From NCBI GenBank assembly GCA_018828385.1, contig JAHJVE010000020.1, positions 124,001 to 188,000 on the forward strand: 64,000 nucleotides of DNA. The letters run 5' to 3'. Below are positions 8,733-15,963 of this stretch, in pieces. The stretch's first letter is position 1; each line of letters begins with the position of its first letter. This stretch comes from Gammaproteobacteria bacterium (GTDB lineage Bacteria > Pseudomonadota > Gammaproteobacteria > Burkholderiales > Rhodocyclaceae). The translations under genes were made by a program, and so were the position numbers. Below the pieces are notes generated by a model. That model did no database searches. It saw only the letters and a program-made list of their open reading frames with translations, and was not told the DNA's origin.

Positions 8733-9227
8733 ATGACCCAACCGCAAAACGACAGCCGCGCCCTGCGCAACGCCCTCGGCCGCTATGCCACCGGCGTCAC
8801 CATCGTCACGGCCATCGACCCGGACGGCCACCCCATCGGCCTGACCGTCAATTCCTTCGCTGCCGTCTCGCTCGAGCCTGCCCTCGTCCTCTGGTGCCTC
8901 GACAACAAGTCGCACAACCTGGCCGCCTTCCGCCAGGCCAGCCACCACGCCATCAATGTGCTGGCCGCCGATCAGCAGGACCTGTCGAATCGTTTCGCCA
9001 CCTGGCCGGCTGACCGTTTTGCCGGCCTGCCGTGGCAGCCCGGCGTCGGCGGCGCCCCGGTTTTTCCGGGCTGCTGCGCGACCTTCGAAGTGGCCAATGT
9101 CACCGAACACGCCGCTGGCGATCACACCATTTTTGTCGGCAGCGTCGAGCGTTTCAACGAAACGCCGGACCTCGCGCCGCTGCTGTTCCACGCCGGCCGC
9201 TACCGGGAATTGTCCGAACTCGCCTGA
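8733..9227 (+). CDS. Flavin reductase-like FMN-binding protein
   Basis: A 164-residue protein of the flavin reductase domain family (HpaC, RutF and relatives), which reduce FMN or FAD with NAD(P)H and pass it to a monooxygenase. Conserved elements are visible: the N-terminal RYATGVTIVTA, LTVNSFAAVSLEPALVLWCLD and the SHNLAAFRQA stretch, and the late GDHTIFVGSV. No monooxygenase is adjacent, so the partner is unknown. It is divergent from mutY across 44 bp and convergent with the histidine kinase gene. Confidence 0.88.
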   Translation: MTQPQNDSRALRNALGRYATGVTIVTAIDPDGHPIGLTVNSFAAVSLEPALVLWCLDNKSHNLAAFRQASHHAINVLAADQQDLSNRFATWPADRFAGLPWQPGVGGAPVFPGCCATFEVANVTEHAAGDHTIFVGSVERFNETPDLAPLLFHAGRYRELSELA

Positions 9228-9236
9228 GTTCCCGCC

Positions 9237-10343
9237 TCAGTTTGCCGCTGGCAGAACGATCTCGATAAGCAGGCCGGAGCTGCCGTCCGCTTTCATTTTT
9301 GCGGCAATTTTCCCGTTGACCGTGGAAAGCACCTGCCGGGCAATCGCCAACCCCAAACCATAGCCGTCGCCTGTCGCCAGATTCCGCCCGCGATAAAACG
9401 GCGTGAAAATCGCCTCGAGTTCGGCTTCCGGGACACCGCTGCCCTGATCGGCGATGTGCAGGTGGATCAAGCCGTCAGCTTCCAGTCTCGCCCCGATCTG
9501 CAGGCTTGTTCCGGCCGGCGAAAAGCGCAGCCCGTTGCGCACCACGTTCTCGATGGCCCGGTGCAGCAACTCCGGATTGGCCTGCACGAAAAGCCCCGGC
9601 GCCGCCACGAAGTCCACGCCAACCTGCTCGGCCGCGCCCTCAAAGCGCGCATCCTCGACGATCCCGGCCAGCAGTTCGCCCAGATCGACCTTTTCCAGCG
9701 GACCTGAAACGCCCGCCTCGAGCCGGGACAGCGTCAGCAACTCGCCGATCAGCCCGTTCATGCGTTCGCCCTCGCGCTCGATGCGTGCCAACGTATCCTC
9801 AATCCGCCCCGGCTGCTGGCGGGCCAGGCCAATTGCTGCCTGCAGGCGGGCCAGTGGCGAGCGCATTTCGTGCGAAACATCGTGCAGCAGGCGTTTCTGA
9901 GCCGCCATCAAGGCCTGCAACCGCTCGGCCATGCGGTCGAAATCCTGGCCCAGATCGGCCAGTTCGTCGCGTCGGCCGCCCATGGCGCCGCCCACCCGGG
10001 TATCGAGATTGCCCTCGGCCGCCGTGGCGAAGGCATTGCGCAGGTGGCGGATCGGCTTGGCGAAATACCAGGCCACGCCGGCCGCACAGAGCAGACTGGC
10101 GATCAGGGCGGCGATCATGGGAAATATCGGCAGCGGTCCGCCCGGTCTTTTGTCGTCGGGCGGTGGCGGACGGTGGGGTGGTCCGCCTCGGTCGAACTCC
10201 ATCGGCGGCGGCCGGTGCGCCTCAAAATCAGCCCGCATCGACGACTGCTGGCGCTCGAACCAGAAGAATGTTCCGGTGCCGACCACGGCGGCCACCTGGC
10301 CGAGCCAGATGAAGAGAAAGAACTTCCAGAACAGGCGCCCCAT
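9237..10343 (-). CDS. Sensor histidine kinase, CpxA/RstB-like
   Basis: A 368-residue inner-membrane sensor kinase paired with the adjacent response regulator. It has a first membrane helix (about 7-27), an unusually short, Pro-rich periplasmic loop (about 28-70, with PPMEFDRGGPPHRPPPP), a second helix (about 72-92) and a HAMP segment. Its phospho-acceptor box is LLHDVSHEMRSPLARL and its ATPase domain has N-box ENVVRNGLRFSP, G1 DQGSGVPE and G2 GYGLGLAIA. The proline-rich loop is too small for a folded ligand domain, so it more likely senses metals, envelope state or a partner. Start lies 1 bp after the regulator stop. A repeat copy lies near the C-terminus. Confidence 0.9.
   Translation of the reverse strand: MGRLFWKFFLFIWLGQVAAVVGTGTFFWFERQQSSMRADFEAHRPPPMEFDRGGPPHRPPPPDDKRPGGPLPIFPMIAALIASLLCAAGVAWYFAKPIRHLRNAFATAAEGNLDTRVGGAMGGRRDELADLGQDFDRMAERLQALMAAQKRLLHDVSHEMRSPLARLQAAIGLARQQPGRIEDTLARIEREGERMNGLIGELLTLSRLEAGVSGPLEKVDLGELLAGIVEDARFEGAAEQVGVDFVAAPGLFVQANPELLHRAIENVVRNGLRFSPAGTSLQIGARLEADGLIHLHIADQGSGVPEAELEAIFTPFYRGRNLATGDGYGLGLAIARQVLSTVNGKIAAKMKADGSSGLLIEIVLPAAN
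9289..9328 (-). repeat. Dispersed uptake-like repeat, copy 6 (inside sensor kinase gene)
   Basis: Reads TTTCCACGGTCAACGGG then AAAATTGCCGCAAAAATGAAAG on either side of the family spacing; encodes STVNGKIAAKMK at the kinase C-terminus. Confidence 0.8.
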
Positions 10344-10344
10344 C

Positions 10345-11028
10345 TCAGGACCGGATCAACTGGTAACCCTGCCGATAAACCGTCTGGATGCACGAGCGCC
10401 CGTCGGCCAGCGTCCCCAGCTTGTGGCGAATGCTCGACAAATGGACGTCGATGCTCCGGTCAAACCGGACCAGCGCCCGGCCCAGCGCCTGTTCCGACAG
10501 ATCGCCCTTGCTCACCGGCCGCCCGGCATTGCGGGCCAGCACTTCAAGCAAATTGAACTCGGTGCTGGTCAGGTCCACAGCGACGCCAGCCCATTCGGCC
10601 AAACGTTGTTCCGGCCGGATGCACAGCTCGCCGACCACCAGCGGGGCGTTGCCCGGCTCGGCCGAGGGGGCTGAGCGACGCAGGATGGCGCGCAGGCGGG
10701 CGGCCAGTTCGCGCGGCTGGCAGGGCTTGGGGACGTAATCGTCGGCGCCCAGTTCAAGGCCGACGATGCGATCCATGTCGTCACCCTTGGCCGTCAGCAT
10801 GAGCACCGGCATCGCGCTGACCGCCCGAATCCGGCGCAAGACCTCAACACCGGAAAGTCCCGGCATCATCACATCGAGCACGGCAATGGCGTATTGCCCG
10901 GAGAGCGCCGCCTCGGCACCGCTCAGGCCGTCGTGCAGCGTAGTCACCACAAAGCCGTCCTGGGCCAGATAGTCGCCGAGCATCTCGGCCAGCTCAACGT
11001 CGTCGTCCACCAGCAAAACTGCCGCCAT
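10345..11028 (-). CDS. OmpR/CpxR-family response regulator
   Basis: A 227-residue DNA-binding response regulator. The receiver domain (1-115) has the acidic pair in LLVDDD, phospho-acceptor Asp in VLDVMMPG (about residue 52), Thr in MLTAKG and Lys in VPKP. A winged-helix OmpR-type domain follows (about 128-225), with VDLTSTEFNLLEVL, RSIDVHLSSIRHKLG and IQTVYRQGYQL. It is the first gene of the two-gene minus-strand unit with the sensor kinase. The EF-hand gene is divergent from it across 341 bp, making that gene a natural target candidate. Confidence 0.93.
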   Translation of the reverse strand: MAAVLLVDDDVELAEMLGDYLAQDGFVVTTLHDGLSGAEAALSGQYAIAVLDVMMPGLSGVEVLRRIRAVSAMPVLMLTAKGDDMDRIVGLELGADDYVPKPCQPRELAARLRAILRRSAPSAEPGNAPLVVGELCIRPEQRLAEWAGVAVDLTSTEFNLLEVLARNAGRPVSKGDLSEQALGRALVRFDRSIDVHLSSIRHKLGTLADGRSCIQTVYRQGYQLIRS

Positions 11029-11369
11029 TGCCTATTCACCCACAAAATTATCCAGTTGAATCATAGCCAAGGGTGGCCACAGCGGGCGGCTGTTTTACAG
11101 ACATTTACCTCATTCCCGATTGCTCCGCTCGGGTAAGGATCGGCAAATATTGCCGGCGAGCGATTTTTGCCGTGAATTAGTCCAAAAAATGGGCTTGTTG
11201 CCGGATATTTCGCAAGAAAACCATCCGGAAGCGGTTTTTCTTAACATTCGTTTACCCGGATTAACCCAAAGCGCCGTCAATTCACTCCGATTCGGGCCGA
11301 TAACTTGCACAAGGAAAGCTACTTGGCCAAAGGCCAGGCATCTCGTCAATTTCATCCAAGGAGCGAATC
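11029..11369. promoter_or_regulatory. Divergent control region between response regulator and EF-hand gene
   Basis: A 341-bp non-coding stretch, clearly more AT-rich than its surroundings. It contains an inverted repeat CGGCAA-ATA-TTGCCG (11141-11155) and an AT-rich segment with TTAACATTCGTTTACC near 11241 that could hold a regulator site. Both flanking genes start outward from it. Specific promoter boxes cannot be called with confidence. Confidence 0.5.
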
Positions 11370-12017
11370 ATGTTGAGCGGAATCAACCAGGCATCTCAAA
11401 TGGCAAGCATGCTGTTCTCGAAGCTGGACACCAAGAGCCAGGGCTATCTCGAAAAAAGCGATCTGGCCGCGGCCTTCAGCCAGATCACCAGCAACGCCAG
11501 TCAAAGCGCCAGCAGCACGAGCGCCGACGACGTCTTCACCGCGCTCGATAGCAACAGCGATGGCAAGGTCACCAAAGACGAATTCGCCACCGTTCTCGCC
11601 AAGCTGCAAGAATCCGTCAGCAGCCAGTTCGGCGGCCCGATGCACGGCCCCGGCGGCATGCCACCCCCGCCGCCAGCCGACGACGCCGGCTTCACCAAGG
11701 AAGAGCTGACCAGCCAGCTCGAATCGGCCGACAGCAGCGATACAAAACGGACCGAGCTGATCAACAAGATCGTCGAGAATTTTGAAGCGGCGGACACCGA
11801 TAGCGACGGCAAAGTCAGCTTCAAGGAAGCCATGGCCTACGACAAATCAACCGAGTCGACCTCAGCCTCCGATACCGGCACAGCCACCGCGACAACCACG
11901 GCAAACAACAGCGATGCCGAGTTGATGATGAAAATCATGCAACTGATGCACGCCTACGGCACCGGCCAGGATCAGGAAAACAGCGGGATTGCCACGCTGC
12001 TCTCAGTGACCGCCTAA
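11370..12017 (+). CDS. EF-hand calcium-binding protein, XopAW-like
   Basis: A 215-residue protein rich in Ser, Thr, Ala and Asp with EF-hand calcium loops. Two are good: residues 60-71 (DSNSDGKVTKDE) and 142-153 (DTDSDGKVSFKE). A degenerate loop lies at 20-31 (DTKSQGYLEKSD) and a Pro-rich linker (MPPPPPADD) near 97-105. No signal peptide is seen. The family name XopAW comes from a plant-pathogen type III effector, but similar proteins are common in environmental betaproteobacteria without such systems, so a secreted effector role is not implied. A good ribosome site (AAGGAG) precedes the ATG. It is divergent from the two-component pair. Confidence 0.82.
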   Translation: MLSGINQASQMASMLFSKLDTKSQGYLEKSDLAAAFSQITSNASQSASSTSADDVFTALDSNSDGKVTKDEFATVLAKLQESVSSQFGGPMHGPGGMPPPPPADDAGFTKEELTSQLESADSSDTKRTELINKIVENFEAADTDSDGKVSFKEAMAYDKSTESTSASDTGTATATTTANNSDAELMMKIMQLMHAYGTGQDQENSGIATLLSVTA

Positions 12018-12092
12018 GCAACCGGGCCGACCCCGCACAGGGACATTGAACCGGCCGCCTTCTGCGCATAGAATGGCGGCCTGCCGTCCTGA

Positions 12093-12166
12093 GCGGGCGT
12101 CGTATAATGGTAATACCCTAGCTTCCCAAGCTAGAGCCGTGGGTTCGATTCCCATCGCCCGCTCCA
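12093..12166 (+). tRNA. tRNA-Gly (anticodon CCC)
   Basis: A 74-nt tRNA with encoded CCA. Acceptor GCGGGCG pairs with CGCCCGC (12156-12162), the anticodon stem is CTAGC/GCTAG around loop TTCCCAA (anticodon CCC, reading GGG), and the T-arm is GTGGGTTCGATTCCCAT. Its 3' half is duplicated at 15657, so it is the attachment site of the island that follows. Confidence 0.96.
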
Positions 12167-12234
12167 CATCGAATTCTCGCAGATTGTTGATCTGTAAAAG
12201 AAAAAGCCAACCCAAAGCGGTTGGCTTTTTTGTT
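12143..12234 (+). repeat. Left direct repeat of tRNA island (att site within tRNA 3' end)
   Basis: From 12143 to 12212 it matches 15657-15726 at 69 of 70 positions (12179 G versus A). It then matches again over the terminator's GCGGTTGGCTTTTTTGTT. It includes the T-loop, acceptor, CCA and downstream terminator of tRNA-Gly, the classic form of an integrase crossover duplication. Confidence 0.93.
12203..12230 (+). terminator. Terminator after tRNA-Gly
   Basis: Stem AAGCCAACC / GGTTGGCTT with loop CAAAGC, followed by T-run. A variant of the same hairpin, with loop GGTTGC, closes the right-hand direct repeat. Confidence 0.9.
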
Positions 12235-12763
12235 GTCTGGGCGATATCTGGTCAGAGTTGCGTAGAGCGTTATCTAGCCACATCCAGCAAAAGCGAACTG
12301 GTGACTCATCGGTGCGTTTGCCGACATTGACGTGGAAGTTATCCCTCCGCTCAATAAGCAATAAACGAGAGCATTTGCGCTTTACACCGTCACTAGGCGG
12401 CCAGAACCGGATCACTGAGATTCTCATTTAGGAGCGCATGGTGAGCGTCTGTGCGCATATGGATACTTAAGCTGTCTCCGTTCTCGCGCTGGCCAGACGA
12501 CTTGTCTGATAGTCGCAGCAAGTCGAACTCGTTGCGGCAGGCAGTGGTCACGCCCGGCGCTGGTCCCTAGATACTGCACCGGGCTTGGAATGAAATTGCT
12601 GGAGCGGGATTGAGTATGGGCTCAATCTTTCACCGCTATACACCGCCTACGGAGGCACTTGGAGGCAACGCCAATCCGTGTGTTCGGGCCTTGAGCATTT
12701 TTTTGAATACTTTGACGTACTACGCGGAAGACCATCTGATACCCGACATCTACGATTCGCTCC
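12235..12763. other. Left non-coding part of island
   Basis: About 530 bp with no credible gene on either strand and lower GC than the flanks. There is no integrase or recognisable integrase remnant. Short reading frames here lack ribosome sites and normal codon use. It probably holds the promoter for the three-gene cassette and possible recombination sites. Confidence 0.5.
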
Positions 12764-12780
12764 GTTGCCGACGTGGCAAC
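12764..12780. promoter_or_regulatory. Inverted repeat just before the island cassette (operator candidate)
   Basis: GTTGCC-GACGT-GGCAAC lies 20 bp upstream of the first island gene and immediately before its ribosome site (GGAG). The position suits an operator or an RNA hairpin that controls translation of the cassette. Confidence 0.4.
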
Positions 12781-12799
12781 TTAACTGGAGATTTGAATC

Positions 12800-12967
12800 A
12801 TGTCTAAGAAGTCCGCATCCAATGCTCGTACCCCGATGACCCCGAGTGCCGCCGCCCGCATTCAATCTGCGGAAGCTCGCACTGGCAACGGCCAAGTATC
12901 GGCTGGCGGCTTTGCCGCACGCGCCCAACGGGCTGCAGCAAACCAAAGCGCACCCAAGAAGCCGTAA
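12800..12967 (+). CDS. Small SMP-like protein, first gene of island cassette
   Basis: A 55-residue basic, Ala/Ser-rich protein too short for many gene callers, with start MSKKSASNARTPMTPSAAAR and ending QSAPKKP. The TPSAAARIQSAEART and GGFAARAQRAAA segments resemble the short SMP-like (seed maturation protein-like) peptides I recall from plasmids and integrative elements. GGAG lies 10 bp before the ATG. The function is unknown to me. It lies 50 bp before the HicA-like gene and probably forms one unit with it. Confidence 0.7.
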   Translation: MSKKSASNARTPMTPSAAARIQSAEARTGNGQVSAGGFAARAQRAAANQSAPKKP

Positions 12968-13017
12968 CCATAGTGGCCCGGGCTTAAACAACCAGCCCGG
13001 GCCACTTAAGGCAGGCA

Positions 13018-13224
13018 ATGACGATGAGATACTGCAACAATAAAGACTTTGCAGAGTTCATTCGATCACTGGTCAGACAAGGCTGGCAGTTCTGTCGTGG
13101 GGGAAGGCATGGGAAACTTACCTCGCCCACTGGACGACGAATCCCCGTGCCCTGCACCCCAAGTGATCACCGAGCTCTACGAAACTTTCAACGCGATATT
13201 CGTAAGCTGGAACAGTTAGTCTGA
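13018..13224 (+). CDS. HicA-like small protein
   Basis: A 68-residue protein whose pattern resembles HicA toxins, which are small dsRBD-fold mRNA interferases with one catalytic His after a Gly turn. It has an N-terminal helix (KDFAEFIRSLVRQGW), then CRGGRHGKLTSPTGRRIPVP, where the His follows GG as in HicA, then TPSDHRALRNFQRDIRKL. There is no HicB antitoxin next to it; the small upstream protein or the large downstream protein may fill that role, or this may be a non-toxic RNA-binding relative. Its stop overlaps the next start by one base (TGATG). Confidence 0.65.
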   Translation: MTMRYCNNKDFAEFIRSLVRQGWQFCRGGRHGKLTSPTGRRIPVPCTPSDHRALRNFQRDIRKLEQLV

Positions 13225-15473
13225 TGAGTACCAAACCCAAAATACCTACGCCACCGTACCCCCGTCTGGGCGAAATCTACAACGCGCTGGCGCAAGCGCT
13301 CGACATCAAGTCCAAGAACCGAGATGTAGAACGCTTGGCGAGAGAAGGAGACTTTGACTGGTCTCTGCTGTCGGGATTACGCGAGGATCTCATTCTTACC
13401 CCTTTACGTCGTTACGTCGGAGACGAGGCGTTCATCAACAATCTGGATCAGTTCATCCAGCACGTCCACGCCAGCTACCTGAGAATTGTTTCAAGCATTT
13501 CCCTGGACAGCATGAGCCGGGACGAGGCCCTACCGATCCTTATCGAGCATTACTTCGCTACTCACGCTGTTGGATTTTTTGAAAGCATCTGGACAGACGA
13601 CGCACCTGACCCGTTCTCGTTCCTAGATCCCGAAAAATACCCGTTGGAAGTCGTTTTCAACTGGGCTGACCCCGGCGGTAGCCACTCGCTTGCTAAGGCC
13701 GCCTTTCCTGAATCCTCTGATATAGCGCTCGACAATCGGGAAAAGGTCGCTCGTTGGGCGGACGGTACCCAGCTACCGGATCTGGTGAGCCTCAAGCTCT
13801 TCGTTGATGAATTGGCTAAGAATGGAAGTTACGAACAGAAAACAAAGGCGTCTGGGCTTCTCAAGTGGTTGGTCCTCGCGCGTGCTTTGACATGGTTTGA
13901 GCGGAAAGCCAATCCCTTACATCTCAAGCAAATTTTGATCTGGCATATCAGCCAGGATCATCGAGAATGGGATGTCGGTGGAATCCTGTCGCAGGCTGCG
14001 TTTCAGGCAGGCAAAAAACGTGACGCATTGTTGGAGCCGCATAGAAGGCGGGTCATGTTCCACCTTGATCGAACCGGGCCGAAGGCTGAGGGGGCCCGTG
14101 CGGAGGCCGAGAGTGCGCTTGCCGATTTTGCTCAGCAACTGAAAACGCACGATCCAAAAGGGCTAGCTAGCTATGCCCTCGAATGGTACCGAGGACGCTG
14201 GCATGTACTTTCCGGTGAATACGAGGAGGCGCTTAAGAACTATCAGCTGGCTGTCGCCCATTCAGATTACAGAGCGGGTGACACTTGGAAGCAGATTGTC
14301 GAAGAGGCTTTGGCAGTTTCAGGTTACCTAGGCAATGCAAAGCCGATTCTTAAACAGCTGAAGCATCGAGCAATTGCCTTGGGGCTGATTGCTCAACCCG
14401 GGATAAACGACGACGTTGTTGAAGACTGGGAGATCGAAGAACTACGAAAACAGTTTCACCATCTGTTCCCCCGGCAAGCGCGCTTTGTTGAGGTTGAGCA
14501 GCCTGACGATGATGTTGGAGCATTGCCCTTCCTGGCGTACGACCCCGAATCTTTGGCTAACCGGCAGCCGAACTACCGTAAGCCTGACCAGGTTGTTACC
14601 GTTCGTACCATCGACAAACAAGTTCGACGCTGGAGCCAGTTGTCGCTCTACACGACGCTTGGCAGCGTTGATGTCGTTAAAACCCTTCTCGAAAAAGGCG
14701 CATCCGTTGACGTGTTGGACGATTCTGATGGGTCAGCATTACTAAGCGCTATCCAGAGAGCTGCCGATAGCAACGACCGTGAGGTTCTTGACGTGCTGTT
14801 GAACTATCTGCACAGCAAGGGGACACTGAATCAACCCACTAAAAGAAAGCGGTTAACGCCGCTGATCCGCGCGATCGACTATGGCGAACCCGATGTCATC
14901 TCGAAGCTCCTGTCTATGGGAGCGGACGCCAACTTGCGCGGACACGTTGATGATCAAACCCCGCTGTATCTTTGTATCCGAAACATGGGTGGATTGCGGG
15001 CGGTCAGTTCTCTTCGGCAGACACTTTTTCAGCATATTTCATCTGATAACGACTTAGTACTTCGCGAGACTTTGCGCCGGTATGGTGTAGGGATGGCGGG
15101 TGTCTTCGGCGACAAGGGGGCTGCGTTCGAGGCGATGCGGAACCCTGCTGGACGCGAGATTTTCAATAAAGTTGTCGATTGGATCGTCGATGATTTCATT
15201 GGCAGGCATACCGTCGAGAAGCAGCTTGAGATTGCGAAGAACCTCTTGGCGCATGGAGCCAACCCTAACGCAAGGCACAGCTACCCCGCGGCTGGGCGAA
15301 CGCCACTTATGTTGGCGGTCGAGAACGACTCAGCCGAAGCTGTTAGCCTACTGATGCAGCGTGGGGGAGATCCTTTTATTCGAGACAGTGCCGGATACGA
15401 CTGTCGAGTTATCGCAACGGCCTTCAGATCCGGGAATGTAGTGAATCACTTCCGGAGGATTGGTGTGATGTAA
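13224..15473 (+). CDS. Large TPR/ankyrin-repeat protein of the island
   Basis: A 749-residue soluble protein that I do not recognise as a named family. Residues 1-320 are mostly helical, with a segment (REKVARWADGTQLPDLVSLKLF, about 172-193) that looks like the recognition part of a helix-turn-helix. About 325-375 is TPR-like (GRWHVLSGEYEEALKNYQLA). From about 475 to 735 there are ankyrin repeats, such as SVDVVKTLLEKGASVDV, TPLIRAIDYGEPDVISKLL and TPLMLAVENDSAEAVSLLM. Codon use is less GC-biased than the neighbours, as expected for acquired DNA. It is translationally coupled to the HicA-like gene, and its island position makes a defence or addiction role plausible. Confidence 0.8.
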   Translation: MSTKPKIPTPPYPRLGEIYNALAQALDIKSKNRDVERLAREGDFDWSLLSGLREDLILTPLRRYVGDEAFINNLDQFIQHVHASYLRIVSSISLDSMSRDEALPILIEHYFATHAVGFFESIWTDDAPDPFSFLDPEKYPLEVVFNWADPGGSHSLAKAAFPESSDIALDNREKVARWADGTQLPDLVSLKLFVDELAKNGSYEQKTKASGLLKWLVLARALTWFERKANPLHLKQILIWHISQDHREWDVGGILSQAAFQAGKKRDALLEPHRRRVMFHLDRTGPKAEGARAEAESALADFAQQLKTHDPKGLASYALEWYRGRWHVLSGEYEEALKNYQLAVAHSDYRAGDTWKQIVEEALAVSGYLGNAKPILKQLKHRAIALGLIAQPGINDDVVEDWEIEELRKQFHHLFPRQARFVEVEQPDDDVGALPFLAYDPESLANRQPNYRKPDQVVTVRTIDKQVRRWSQLSLYTTLGSVDVVKTLLEKGASVDVLDDSDGSALLSAIQRAADSNDREVLDVLLNYLHSKGTLNQPTKRKRLTPLIRAIDYGEPDVISKLLSMGADANLRGHVDDQTPLYLCIRNMGGLRAVSSLRQTLFQHISSDNDLVLRETLRRYGVGMAGVFGDKGAAFEAMRNPAGREIFNKVVDWIVDDFIGRHTVEKQLEIAKNLLAHGANPNARHSYPAAGRTPLMLAVENDSAEAVSLLMQRGGDPFIRDSAGYDCRVIATAFRSGNVVNHFRRIGVM

Positions 15474-15656
15474 CTGACGACGCGCCACTAGGTCGTCTGG
15501 TCACGTTCTGGTCACAGCGGAATCCAAGTCAGTCGAATCAGGTAGCAGATTACGCTAATATGGCTTCGGCTTCAGGTGAAGCGATGAAATGGAAATTACT
15601 GTATTTTCAGCTGGTTACAAGTAATATTCAGAGGCTTGATGACCCTAGACCCACGT

Positions 15657-15748
15657 GTTCGATTCCCATCGCCCGCTCCACATCGAATTCTCACAGATTG
15701 TTGATCTGTAAAAGAAAAAGCCAACCGGTTGCGGTTGGCTTTTTTGTT
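15657..15748 (+). repeat. Right direct repeat of tRNA island (tRNA-Gly 3' fragment)
   Basis: A copy of the tRNA-Gly 3' end from GTTCGATTCCC through the CCA and the downstream terminator. The 5' part of the tRNA is missing, so it is not a working tRNA. The element between the two repeats is about 3.5 kb per unit. Confidence 0.93.
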
Positions 15749-15963
15749 TTCGATATCGGGCTACTGCAAGCCACTTTCAATCATCCGTTCATCATGCGGT
15801 TTGTTGGCGCCCGACTCCTGAAATTGCTGGCCTGCAAAACAACATGGCCGCGATCCAAATATAGGATGGCAGCTAGTGGCCGGGCTGGCTACAATCTGTG
15901 CGAGTTTGTGAATCGATTGTGGTGATTCTGCAGGGATCCCTTGGCATCCCGTCTGGAGGGGCT
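15749..15963. other. Non-coding segment between island and giant sensor gene
   Basis: Chromosomal side of the right repeat. It should contain the promoter of the sensor gene; nothing else recognisable. It includes the upstream GTG alternative start of that gene. Confidence 0.4.

Noticed and set aside
12131..12427. A 98-codon minus-strand reading frame across tRNA-Gly
   Set aside because: It runs through the tRNA in reverse, has no ribosome site and no recognisable protein.
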